From: Bubalus kerabau
Taxonomy: Eukaryota; Chordata; Mammalia; Artiodactyla; Bovidae
NCBI RefSeq assembly: GCF_029407905.1
Contig: NC_073643.1
Location: forward strand, 26,750,001 to 26,814,000
DNA: 64,000 bases
Reading direction: 5' to 3'
Made by a program: the position numbers and the translations under genes. Positions 33,668 through 44,699 of this stretch are shown piece after piece. Within the stretch, counting starts at the first letter, position 1, and every line of letters begins with the position of its first letter. The notes under the pieces are model-generated. The model was not told the DNA's origin. It saw only the letters and a list, made by a program, of their open reading frames with translations, and ran no database searches.

Positions 33668-33882
33668 CATTGTTGTCGTTTAGTCACTCAGTCCTGTCTG
33701 ACTCTTTGCAACCTCATGGAGTGTAGCCTGCGAGGTTCCTCTGTTCATGGAATTCTCCTGGAAAGAATCCTGGAGTGGGTTGCCATTTCATTCTCCAGGG
33801 AGTCTTCCTGACTCAGCCATTGAACCTACATCTCCTTCATTGGCAGGAAGATTCTTTACCACTGAACCACCAGGGAAGCCAC
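33668..33882 (-). mobile_element. Bov-tA SINE, antisense
   Basis: gtcgtttagtcactcagtcc (tail) to gaaccaccagggaagcc (head). Confidence 0.9.
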
Positions 33883-35806
33883 ATGTGAAATGCTAAATGT
33901 AAAAGCTTAAGAAAACTTGCCCAAAGGTCACTGAACTAGTAATTAATTGCTGGAGTTAAGTTTCAAATCCCAAGGAGCTACAGTTTTTTACCACGATGAT
34001 CTAGTTGATGTAGTACATTCTAATTTCTGCTGTGATCATAGTCTGTTCATTGTCTGATCTAGATGTGTTTGCATGGCAGGGCCAGAAGTTTACTTAAAGC
34101 ATTCTAAATGAAAAGTAGGGACTGATATAAAGCTATCAGGAGAAATCTCATGCAAACAAATATAGGAAACATGTCTGAGAACAGGAAGGCCATCAGACAG
34201 TTGTTCCCTTCCTCCATCTCTCTATTTCTTTATTCCTGGTAAATCATCAGGGTCTTGGCCATCTCTGCTTTCTTTGAGCTTCTGTCCCATTCTCGTCTCT
34301 GCAGATCAGTCTCCTTGTATTTACTTATAGTTCATGCAGCCATAAAATATCAAGACTATATATTGCTTTGCCTTAACATAGCTACTGTATATACTTCTCA
34401 GCTCCTGAATCTACAGTGAAGTTGGCTTGTGTCTCTTACTTGAAATTTTTGAGATGTTGAATGTCAGATGTCTGTGACTATAGAAAAGAAGTTACCCATC
34501 CAGCAACTAGGCTTACTCTTTTATAAGACAGGTAGAAACTGTAATTATCATCTTCAGCATAATGATTAATCAAGGAGATCACTGTCCAATTGCCTCAATT
34601 AGGCATTTAAGAGTAGAGTAAGTACAGTCCAATCACTTCTTCAGTAATCAGAAGCAACTGAAAAATAACCTATTTACTTAGAAATACTAGGGCCAGGTAT
34701 GTGGAAAACATAAAATTTCCAAATTGCTATCTTTGAACTTTTATGTATCCTCTTACCTTATTAGATAAGTCTCTATGACCTTTTTAATTAAAACTGTCAT
34801 AGATGTAAATACCAAACCAAATTTCTTGAATTTTCTCACATTATGTAATTCTTTTGAGGCATGACTGTAAGCCACTGAAGATGCCCCCATATTCCCTCAG
34901 CCCCTCTAGGAAGCCACCTGACACTTCGGGAGGTAGTTACAGGTGGTGACTTGCTACCTTCAGCACCTGGGTCTCTCTGCCTGAAACTACTCTATGGACT
35001 TACTTATTCCTTGAGCATAGTATGACTTGCAACCCAGGTATGTCAGCTGGGGATTTAATGTCCTCAGGAGTTACTCTCAACCTAGGAGGTAAGAGGATTG
35101 GTAGGTAAGTACTCCAGCTTCCTTGCCCTGTGATGGGGCAATCGTGTGGTGTGTTCTACACAGCTTCTCAGAGGGGTCTACTGTACTGATAACCTACACT
35201 CTAGCTTCCTTTTTGTGGGTTTTCTCTCTTTCCTTTATTGTTCCCTTCTCCTTCACCACGCTGCCTGAAATTGCCTTCATCCAAATCCTTGTCATGAATT
35301 CTAATGTTGAAGAAGGTCAAGCAAACAGGCAGAATATACTATGGACATTTAAAATAAGCTTTATCCATTAATTTATTAAGCAACTACTCTTTGCCAAGCA
35401 CTGCTCCAGAAGCTGAAAATGCAGCAATGAGCTAAACAGGCAAAGAGAGTCATTTCCTGTGGGAAACCCATATTTCTCTCTTGTTTCTCTCTTTTTTTTT
35501 AATGGCACACATGGAGTTTCCTCAAGCTTCACATTAAGTCTGAACAGCCAGTATTTTTAGTTCTTCATAAAGCAGAGAATATGATGCCTTACAGAAACAA
35601 ATCAATTTTTGTTTTTCTTTCAGTGAATTATTACCTAAAACATCAAATAAGGTGAATTTATTGTTGTTACCACTATTAAAATGTTGAAGAGAGGCAGAGA
35701 AATTCACAATGGTATTCAGCAGCCCAAACATGCCGCAACATCAAACATCTGCCCTGAATCCATCTTTGGGACTGCACAGTTAATGGTATAAAATATTAAG
35801 ACTCAC
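33883..35806. other. Unique intronic stretch
   Basis: I recognise no repeat or gene. Confidence 0.5.
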
Positions 35807-36068
35807 CTCTGGACCATAAGAGGTGCTGTGCTGCATAGTAAGTACAGATGGATCCTCTGATGCTTTGAGTCTGAACCCCCATGTGGAAGCCACAGGCAGG
35901 CAAGGCAATTGGCTCGCCAAAGCAAAAAATGTTTTTGATATTCTGTTTTTGAAAAGTTCTCTTGCTTGTCATCACAAAGTCACTTAAAATCAGGGAGTCA
36001 ATTTTGTATTCAAGAGGTTCTCTTTCTATCAGCAAATGGTTTATAGGCACTTTCACTAAATCGCTTCT
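35807..36068 (-). other. Exon-like open segment bounded by good splice sites
   Basis: The minus strand shows attccttttag ending at 36069, then an open frame of 87 codons, then AGAG|gtgagt at the 35807/35806 boundary. The 262-bp segment opens in phase 0 and closes in phase 1. If spliced after the CNTN6 Ig1 exon (which ends with a single T), the junction would read TAG, an immediate stop. It would therefore act as a poison exon in this transcript. The peptide (for example SLILSDFVMTSKRTFQKQ) matches no family I know. Confidence 0.22.
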
Positions 36069-36297
36069 CTAAAAGGAATAGTCAGGATGTAATCTGCATT
36101 GGCTTAAGGATATCCCTGCCTAAAGACAAAGGAATGGCATAGATAACCCACTAAGAACCCATTATGCCTCAAAATCTGTGAAAATTTCTTCACATTTTTT
36201 GCTTCACATTCAAAGCAATTTTGGTTGAGATCACTGAAAGACAGACTTTCTTTATTCATCTAAAGAAAGCATAACTTTTTATATACTTTCACATACA

Positions 36298-36475
36298 AAG
36301 AATCTGCCTGCAATATGGGAGACTGGGGTTCGACCCCTGGGTCAAAGGGAGATCCCCTGGAGAAGGGAATGACAACCCACTCCAGTATTCTTGCCTGGAG
36401 AATCCCATAGACAGAGGAGCCTAGCGGGCTACAATCCATGGGGTCGCAACGAGTTGGACACGACTGAGTGACTTA
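36298..36475 (+). mobile_element. Bov-tA SINE, 5'-truncated, sense
   Basis: It starts within the head (aagaatctgcctgcaatatg) and ends tgagtgacttac. Perfect 13-bp direct repeats actttcacataca lie at 36285-36297 and 36476-36488. Confidence 0.93.
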
Positions 36476-36531
36476 CACTTTCACATACATCATATACTTT
36501 CATATGTATGCTTGCATATATATATATATAT

Positions 36532-37299
36532 ACATATTTAACTGTATACTATGCATTTTATGTATTATGCTATTTATGATTTTATATATTAATAAATCTA
36601 TATATGCATGTCTGTAGTAATTCAATAGATCCTCAAAATAACTTTTAATGTAGATATAGAGCTAATGCTGCTCTAATTTAAAAAATGAGATAATGAGGGC
36701 TCAAAATGGAACTTGCTCAAACTCATACATCTTGTCATAGAACCAGTTCATTTATCTCCAAATTCCTGCCTCTTTCTAATATTTCATGCTGACTTTATAT
36801 ATCTTGCATTTAGTCTTCTACACTTTTTCTATACCAGTAAGTTCATAACTAAATTTTCTCCAGATAAAAATGTAAACACTTAAATTTAAATTATAATAAC
36901 CATGCAGGGTCCTGTGAATGATAAAGTACTATACCATATTTCATTTTATTAAATTAAAAAAAAAACTCTTTCATACATGGAAACATCTCATAGAAATAGA
37001 TTTTTGTAGCATTTTCATTCCTATTGATTAATAAGAAAAGCATTATGGTATAAGTGTTTAGAAAGTTTGGGTCCCAGGACGAGCCTGACTTCAAATGTTC
37101 CTGTACCACGTCTTAGAAAATTACATGATCTTTGTCAGCTTCTGCTTACTTATCTGTAAAATGGGTTTATAATTGTCCACACCCCTTAGTTTTGCTAATG
37201 GTCTAAGATTTTGAGTAGTTGGCTATCTCCACTGGCAGAATGCATCTAAAAAAAAAAAAAAAAAAATGCTAAGTCTCTTCAAGGACTCAGGAAACTATG
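36532..37299. other. Intronic stretch with a MIR relic
   Basis: About 37070-37200 resembles MIR in sense orientation (atctgtaaaatgggtttata). An A-run lies at 37248-37266. Confidence 0.45.
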
Positions 37300-37510
37300 A
37301 TGACCCATGAGCTAAATCTAGCCTCCTGCCTGTTTTTATAAATAAAGTGTTATTGAAACATGGCAACATTCATTTGTTTACATATGGCTGCTTTCAACCT
37401 AAAAGAGCAAAGACCTTGGCTTATAAACCAAAAGTATTTACTGCATGGTTCTTTACACATAGAAAAGTTATGCTAACCCTTGGTCTTACCTCTTTACCAA
37501 CACTCATTCA
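37300..37510 (+). repeat. Old DNA-transposon-like repeat, unnamed
   Basis: gagctaaatctagcctcctg, tttttataaataaagtgtta, tttacatatggctgctttca and taccaaaagt-like spacing match a very common mammalian relic ('give-away' text: cctgtttttataaataaag). I do not recall its name with certainty. Confidence 0.5.
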
Positions 37511-37539
37511 GACTAGTATCTTGATCAAGCCTGGCTGAT

Positions 37540-38814
37540 CTGCATGTGACACAGCTAAGAACAGGATCTGAGAAAGGAAATTGAAAGTGCCCTCAAACAA
37601 AGGTAACTGCTCCATGGAACAGATAAAAGTCAAACCTAAGAGTTTCAAGATGAACTGGAGATATCAATCCTCAGGCATCCAGCAATATTAGAAGACTGGT
37701 ACTAGGGGGAAAAGTTGACTTTCAAAAGCCATGATCCCCAAACACAAATGAAACTTCTTTTATTTGAAAAACTAAGCTGCTTCAACCCACAGTTTTTTAT
37801 TAAAAGTATTTATGAGTACCCTTCCAGTCCTTCACACATAAACCATGCAACACCCGTACCCGGCCCCTGAACGTTCAAGCTTTGTGACGCGTATGAAGCA
37901 AGATTTACCTGCATTACAACAGTGAAAGGGAAATAAATTGGGTGATTTCATTACTTTCTGTTCAATGAAATCCTTATTTTATTGCTGAGCTTTGACACAT
38001 TTTCCAGAACCTCAACTATCTTTTCTCTCGCCCACTAAGAAGCAGCAGCAGCACCAAAAAATCATCTGGACATCTGGATATTGCATTCAATAATTTATTG
38101 GAATCTCAGTCACACTGCTACAATGAAAGTAGGGAAGATAAAAAGGACTTCACCTACACTACAAATAAAGGAGTTGGAATAATAGTCTTTTCTGATTTTT
38201 TTTTTTTGCTCCCTTCAAAATATTAAATTTTATCAATCATAATCTAACAGCTCTGGGACCAGAACACACTTTGTTGTTAACAATATCTCAATCACACATA
38301 TTGCTTTTCCAATACAACTTGCAGGGGACTGATTTGTGATAAAGCTGATACAGGAAATGCAGAGGGGGACAGACATATAGCCAAATAAATCAGGTTAAAA
38401 TGAAATTGATGGAATGGACTCAAAGGCAACTCCTCACTCACTTTCTCCAGTTTTGATGCAGCATTTGGTGTTAATAGCTGCCTTTTAAACCTTTGTGTCT
38501 GACCTATTTATAGGTAGAATAAAGCGCCAAAAACTACTAACATCTAGGCAGTGCTGCCATTTTAAGTTTGTCTTTAGGTGATAAACAAGCTTTCTCTAGA
38601 GGAGACATGTCACCCTGTGGTACAGCTTTGGGCTTTGTATAACGGTTTGCTGTGTCACCAGCCAGCGATACATCCTACCAGGAGGGGCAGGATGAGGGTA
38701 GAGGAGAATTATTTAGGGTAATTGGAGACTTTACTCTTAATTACTGCATTGTACTGCCTCCAAAGCAAATAACCACTTGCATTGTAAGTGGAAAATGAGC
38801 TCTGTCAACTGTGG
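37540..38814. other. Low-repeat intronic stretch
   Basis: I recognise no transposon. A small CpG-containing patch lies at 37850-37895, and 38440-38810 looks unusually free of repeats. Confidence 0.45.
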
Positions 38815-39740
38815 ATTATTTAATAAACGAAAATGAGAAAACATGGCAGGATAGAGGAGAGAAAGCAAAGCTAGGTGTTAACCTCAAGCTCTTTACAAAA
38901 ATAAATTCTAGATGAACCACAGATCTAGATATAATAAATGAAATTACCAGGATATTTAAGGGGAATAGTTTTATAATTCTAGGCTTGAGAAAATGTTTAG
39001 CATGTGTCACAAAACAAACCAAATGTAAAGGAAATCAGTGCTACATTAAATTACAAAGAAATGAATCGATGTTTGGCAGAGCTAATACAATATTGTAAAG
39101 TTTAAAAATAAAATAAAATTTTAAAAAATTACAAAGAAAATCAATTTTACTGTTGCAATTTCTGTTATATAAAAATATGACAAAGTTAAAAGTTGAAAGT
39201 TTTAAAAAGCTGGTAATAGAAAAAATATTAACATACTTAGAATAAATAATTTCTGGAAATTAGTTAGAAAAATCTGAACCCCTTTGTACAAAACTAAGCA
39301 AAGATCATGCAAAAGAATTTTGAATTTCTAATAAGTGTATAAAATGTTCAATTTATTAATAAAACATGACATCCAAATTAAAACAACAAAAATTGTCACT
39401 TATCAGATGCTAAATGCATATTTTAGCAATATGTAATATTGACAGAGAAGGAGGAAACTGCATACTCAGTGATGCTGCAAATATAATCTTGTATAACTGT
39501 TTTTCAAGGGTTGTTAATCAAGATGTATTCATATCTAAAATGTAAAACTTATTTTCCCCAGCAATTCCACTTTCTAATATCTACTGCAAGGATATAATTG
39601 GTCAAATGAATAAAGGAATATATAATAGTCATTATATCACTGTCTAATGAAGTTTAACTAAGCCAATTAACAGTTAATTATTTAACATAATATGATAAAG
39701 TTCATATAATCAGCCACTATGTAGCTATTTCAAGTGTGCA
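38815..39740 (+). mobile_element. Old L1 LINE, sense, 3' coding region and UTR
   Basis: Diverged L1 order is visible: gatgaaccacagatctagat, gaaaatgtttagcatg, aaactaagcaaagatcatgc, tccaaattaaaacaacaaaa, cagcaattccactttctaat. It is split at 39062-39125 by a younger L1 stub. Confidence 0.65.
39062..39125 (+). mobile_element. 64-bp younger L1 3' stub with target duplication
   Basis: gtttggcagagctaatacaa, tgtaaagtttaaaaataaaa and a TA-rich tail are the last bases of the ruminant L1. Perfect 14-bp repeats aaattacaaagaaa lie at 39048-39061 and 39126-39139. Confidence 0.88.
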
Positions 39741-39876
39741 TATATCTGTTTATATTCCTTGAGGCCTAATAATTGGAATTATTTTGAATTTATTTTGGGG
39801 CCAGTTTCTTTCATCTGAAAATTTCATTTTGGTGTCTTTAGCCACTTTTATGGCTTCAAGTAATATTTATATTGGA

Positions 39877-40070
39877 TTTGCCAGGTGGTACAGTGGTAAA
39901 GAATGATCCTGCCAATGCAGGAGATGTGGGTTCAATCCCTGGGTTGGGAAAACCTCCTGGATAGGAAATGATAGCCCTCTCCAGTATTCTTAGCTGGAGA
40001 ATTTCATGGATAGAGGAGCCTGGCGGGCTTCAGTCCATGGAGTCAGAGTCAAACACAACTAAGCAACTGA
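39877..40070 (+). mobile_element. Bov-tA SINE, sense, with CA-repeat end
   Basis: Head ggatttgccaggtggtacag and tail actaagcaactgagcatgtg, running into the (CA)n tract. Confidence 0.88.
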
Positions 40071-40083
40071 GCATGTGTGTGCG

Positions 40084-40119
40084 CACACACACCCACTCCC
40101 ACACACACACACACACACA
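40084..40119. repeat. (CA)n microsatellite
   Basis: An AC run with one interruption, seeded at the end of the SINE. Confidence 0.92.
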
Positions 40120-40256
40120 ATACCTATATGCAATATAGACTTTTGTATCTAAATATATGACATCTCCTAAATGAAATTTTAATTCCTTCCTCAAAGTATT
40201 TCTTCAAGTCTTCCTCAGAAAAGCACAGCTATCCTTTTATCATCTTTGATATCATC

Positions 40257-41130
40257 TTTTAACTTATATGCAGAGTACATCATGAGAAACGCTGGACTGG
40301 AAGAAACACAAGCTGGAATCAAGATTGCCGGGAGAAATATCAATCACCTCAGATATGCAGATGCCATCACCCTTATGGCAGAAAGTGAAGAGGAACTCAA
40401 AAGCCTCTTGATCAAAGTAAAAGTGGAGAGTGAAAAAGTTGGCTTAAAGCTCAACATTCAGAAAACGAAGATCATGGCATCCGGTCCCACCACTTCATGG
40501 GAAATAGATGGGGAAACAGTGGAAACAGTGTCAGACTTTATTTTTCTGGGTTCCAAAATCACTACAGATGGTGACTGTAGCCATGAAATTAAAAGACACT
40601 TACTCCTTGGAAGGAAAGTTATGACCAACCTAGATAGCATATTCAAAAGCAGAGACATTACTTTGCCAACAAAGGTTCGTCTAGTCAAGGATATGGTTTT
40701 TCCTGTGGTCATGTATGGATGTGAGAGTTGGACTGTGAAGAAGGCTGAGCACCGAAGAATTGATGCTTTTGAACTGTGGTGTTGGAGAAGACTCTTGAGA
40801 GTCCCTTGGACTGCAAGGAGATCCAACCAGTCCATTCTGAAGAAGATCAGCCCTGGGATTTCTTTGGAAGGAATGATGCTAAAGCTGAAACTCCAGTACT
40901 TTGGCCACCTCATACGAAGAGTTGAGTCATTGGAAAAGACCCTGATGCTGGGAGGGATTGGGGGCAGGAGGATCAGGGGACGACAGAGGATGAGATGGCT
41001 GGATGGCATCACTGACTTGATGGACGTGAGTCTCAGTGAACTCCGGGAGTTGGTGATGGACAGGGAGGCCTGGCGTGCTGCAATTCATGGGGTTGCAAAG
41101 ATTCGGACATGACTGAGCGACTGATCTGAT
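40257..41130 (+). mobile_element. BovB LINE 3' fragment with a long open frame, sense
   Basis: The frame is open for 288 codons (40246-41112), covering the end of the reverse transcriptase palm, the thumb and the C-terminal region. The catalytic box reads Tyr-Ala-Asp-Ala (40354-40365), so the second catalytic Asp is lost. The 5' end lacks the endonuclease and motifs A and B. The long frame reflects recent insertion, not a host gene. It ends gactgagcgactgatctgat. Confidence 0.93.
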
Positions 41131-41189
41131 CTTATCTCCCTCAAAATCTGTATCCCATCTAGCAACAAATGCTATTAACAATCCACTAA

Positions 41190-41521
41190 CCCTGTGTACG
41201 AGACAGCAAAAGAGACACTGATGTATAGAACAGTCTTACGGACTCTGTGGGAGAGGGAGAGGGTGGGAAGATTTGGGAGAATGGCATTGAAACATGTAAA
41301 ATATCATGTATGAAATGAGTTGCCAGTCCAGGTTCGATGCACGATACTGGATGCTTGGGGCTGGTGCACTGGGACGACCCAGAGGGATGGAATGTGGAGG
41401 GAGGAGGGAGGAGGGTTCGGGATGGGGAACACATGTATACCTGTGGCGGATTCATTTTGATATTTGGCAAAACTAATACAGTTATGTAAAGTTTAAAAAT
41501 AAAATAAAATTAAAAAAAAAA
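41190..41521 (+). mobile_element. Ruminant L1 3' end, sense
   Basis: gtgtacgagacagcaaaaga, ccagtccaggttcgatgcac and taaagtttaaaaataaaata with a poly-A tail. The 94-codon minus-strand frame is antisense L1. Confidence 0.9.
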
Positions 41522-42768
41522 TAGTATCTCCTCTTTCATCATTTTCCATTGCTACCCTCTCATTCATGTTTTTTCTCCTTTAACATCTGAAGGACTGTAT
41601 AGCCTCCCAGACTGTTTCACGACTTGCACAGTTATAGTCTTTAATATATTATCACACATATTATCCAAAGAAACTTAATTAAAAATTAAATTATATAATC
41701 TACTAAATCATATAATAGATTAAATTAGATAATAAAAACTATTTCATAAAATTGAGGTCCTATTCTTCTTGGAATACTATTCAAAATCCAAAACAGTGTT
41801 TCTTAAGGTCTCAATTTAGTGCAGGCCAGTACTCCTGAGTTAAGAGAATAAATAATAATATAAATATTCATTTTCTTGATTTCAAAAATATAAGAGTAAA
41901 TGGTATGGTGGCACAGTGCTGGGCTGGATTAGGGAGAGGTGGTATGAGGACTGATGCTGAAGAGGTTTTGCCAGCTGACAAAATAAAAGAGAATGCTTGA
42001 AACAGATTAGTTGGAGTAGAACATCTGCATCGAATCCATTTCTATTCATGTCTCTAAATAAAATCTCAGTGGTTCAATGGGGGAAAAGGCAGAAATTAAG
42101 CATTCTGACTTTCCAAATTTATCCATGCAATACCTACTTCCAACCAGGAGTCTGTTGATGAATTGCCCTGAGAAGATTCCTTAGGCCCAACTTATGCCAA
42201 ACACCAACAAGATTTAGAATGACCCTACTTGGAGCTTCTCAGAGACATAGTTTACCACTGCTAGTCTTCTCAAGTCATGCTGACAAGAAGGAACCCTCTT
42301 TGCATGCAGTTTTCACCTGTAGTTTGGCAGTTCCAAAATATTATTCTCCAGAAGTAAAATGATGTCTTAGTCAGGAGACTTGGCTTTTAAAAGAAAGATT
42401 ATGACTATCTAACTTTGACAATTCTGAAATCCAGTCATTTCTAGATAAAGAAAGCAGTTTGGCAATTCTATTATTGATTACTACTAAGGAGGGAAAATGT
42501 ACACAAAAAGGAAAACACACACCTATATGCTTGTCCTTAGAGAACAACACTGTAGTTAGACTCAGAAAAAGTGAATTTCAATACAGAAAGTGGATAGTGA
42601 CAGGTATTTTAAAAGAAAGGCATGCTGGGTGATGTCTAAAAAGTGGGACTAGATTATGAGGTAAAACAGAGTCAAGACTTTGAGAGATATGAGAAACCCA
42701 ACACAGCACTATCTCTGGATGTCATGATTACTTCCCCCTTCTATCTTTATGTCAAGCAGCAATAAGGT
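41522..42768. other. Intronic stretch without confident features
   Basis: I recognise nothing. Confidence 0.5.
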
Positions 42769-42778
42769 CCCACTTGAT

Positions 42779-43714
42779 GTTCAGTTCAGTTCAATCACTC
42801 AGTCATGTCCGACTCTTTGCAACCCCATGGACTATAGCATGCCAGGCCTCCCTGTCCATCACCAACTCCCGGAGTTTACTCAAACTCATGTCCATCGAGT
42901 CGGTGATGCCATCCAGCCATCTCATCCTCTGTCGTCCCCTGCTCCTCCTGCCCCCAATCCCTCCCAGCATCAGAGACTTTTCCAATGAGTCAACTCTTCG
43001 CATGAGGTAGCCAAAGTATTGGAGTTTCAGCTTCAACATCAGTCCTTCCAATGAACACCGAGGACTGATCTTCTTCAGAATGGACTGGTTGGATCTCCTT
43101 GCAGTCCATGGGACTCTCAAGAGTCTTCTCCAACACTACAGTTCAAAAACATCAATTCTTCGGTGCTCAGCTCTTTTAACAGTCCAACTCTCACATCCAT
43201 ACATGACCACTGGAAAAACCATAGCCTTGACTAGACGGACCTTTGTTGGCAAAGTAATAACTTTCCTTCCAAAAAGTAAGTGTCTTTTAATTTTGTGGCT
43301 GCAATCACCATCTGCAGTGATTTTTCAGCCCCCCAAAATAAAGTCTGACATTGTTTCCACTGTTTCTCCATCTATTTCCCATGAAGTGATGGGACCAGAT
43401 GACATGATCATTGTTTTCTGAATGTTAAACTTTAAGCCAACTTTTTCACTCTCCTCTTTCACTTTCACAAGAGGCTTTTTAGTTCCTCTTCACTTTCTGC
43501 CATAAGGGTGGTATCATCTGCAGATCTGAGGTTATTGATATTTCTCCCAGCAATCTTGATTCCAGCTCGTGCTTCTTCCAGCCCAACGTTTCTCATGATG
43601 TACTCTGCATATAAGTTAAATAAGCAGGGTGACAATATACAGCCTTGACATACTCCTTTCCCTATTTGGAGCCAGTCTGTTGTTCCATGCGCAGGAGCAG
43701 CCAAGAGGAGCTAC
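42779..43714 (-). mobile_element. BovB LINE fragment, antisense, with a non-collinear 5' stub
   Basis: The 3' end (ttcagttcagttcaatcact) comes first on the + strand, and collinear BovB runs to 43689 (tctgttgttccatg). The catalytic box reads Ser-Ala-Asp-Asp (43513-43524, minus strand). Bases 43690-43714 (gcaggagcagccaagaggag, then ctac) do not continue BovB. Perfect 10-bp direct repeats cccacttgat at 42769-42778 and 43715-43724 place that stub inside the insertion. Confidence 0.92.
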
Positions 43715-43724
43715 CCCACTTGAT

Positions 43725-44466
43725 ACTAGTGGTTACAAATTAAAAGTGAGACCAGGTGTGACGGTTGGACTTTTCTTTAAGTGAAATTTTTAGTTTGGAT
43801 TCAGCATGCTTAGGTTTTCAGCAGATGAATAAAATGAAGGAAGAAATGAGCAGTTGAGTCAAGGTGACTGGAAAAAAAATGGTTTGAATGTTAAATCAGG
43901 GGATTTAGTCTTTTTAAAAAGGAAATGACACGAGGTCAGAGAGGGACAGGGGGTGTTTGTTAGGATTAATATATTATAGGTTCCAGTGAACCAAAGTATT
44001 GTTGGAGTCCCTGGACATAGGGGCAGTGAGCTAGATAGTTAAAAAGCGGTGTTCCAGCATTGGGGAGGTTGAAAATTAGATATGAGTGAAGCTTTGCATT
44101 TTAGACAGGTAAACAAGGTTTTGGAGTCAGCTTGACAAGGTGGCATCTGGCTAAGGTAGAGTGATGAACAAGATTAGTAGAAGATAAGAAATCAAGGAAC
44201 TGATAAATCAGATTATTGAATAGTGAATGTTGAATATAGGGAAAGATGACAGAAATATTTTGGTGAGATTAAGAATAAGCCAGGAGGTTAAAGTCTTCAA
44301 GGATTGATGGGATGAGCTGGAATGATAACATGAAGACGACATAGGTAGCATAATCTAATCGCCATGATTAAAGCAACTGAGGCATTGTATATTAGAGAGA
44401 GGAAGATTGTCTAGAAGTGGCATTGAGGGAAAAGTGGAACTCTCCTCATTCACAAGATGGGTAGTA
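43725..44466. repeat. Purine-rich intronic stretch, possibly old repeat
   Basis: This purine-rich sequence and 44700-45200 look like one old interspersed element split by the L1 at 44479. I cannot name it. Confidence 0.3.
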
Positions 44467-44478
44467 AGAGGGCATGGG

Positions 44479-44687
44479 ACATACTGCTATATTTAAAATA
44501 GACAACTAACAAGGACCTACTGCATAGCACAGGGAACTCTGTGCAATACTCGTAATAACCTAAATGGGAAAGAATTTGTAAAAGAATAGATACAGGTCTA
44601 TGTACATCCTGCTGTCCACCTGAAACTAACAACATTGTTAGTCAACTATACTCCAATATAAAATTAATTAAAAAAAAAGAGAGAGAG
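44479..44687 (+). mobile_element. Artiodactyl L1 3' end, sense, with (GA)n tail
   Basis: tagcacagggaactctgtgc, ccacctgaaactaacaacat and tactccaatataaaattaat are followed by an A-run and a GA microsatellite. Direct repeats agagggcatggg (44467-44478) and agagagcatggg (44688-44699) flank it. Confidence 0.85.
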
Positions 44688-44699
44688 AGAGAGCATGGG

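Noticed and set aside
40246..41112. 288-codon open frame as a possible gene
   Set aside because: It is the C-terminal part of the BovB polyprotein with a dead catalytic box; no host gene structure.
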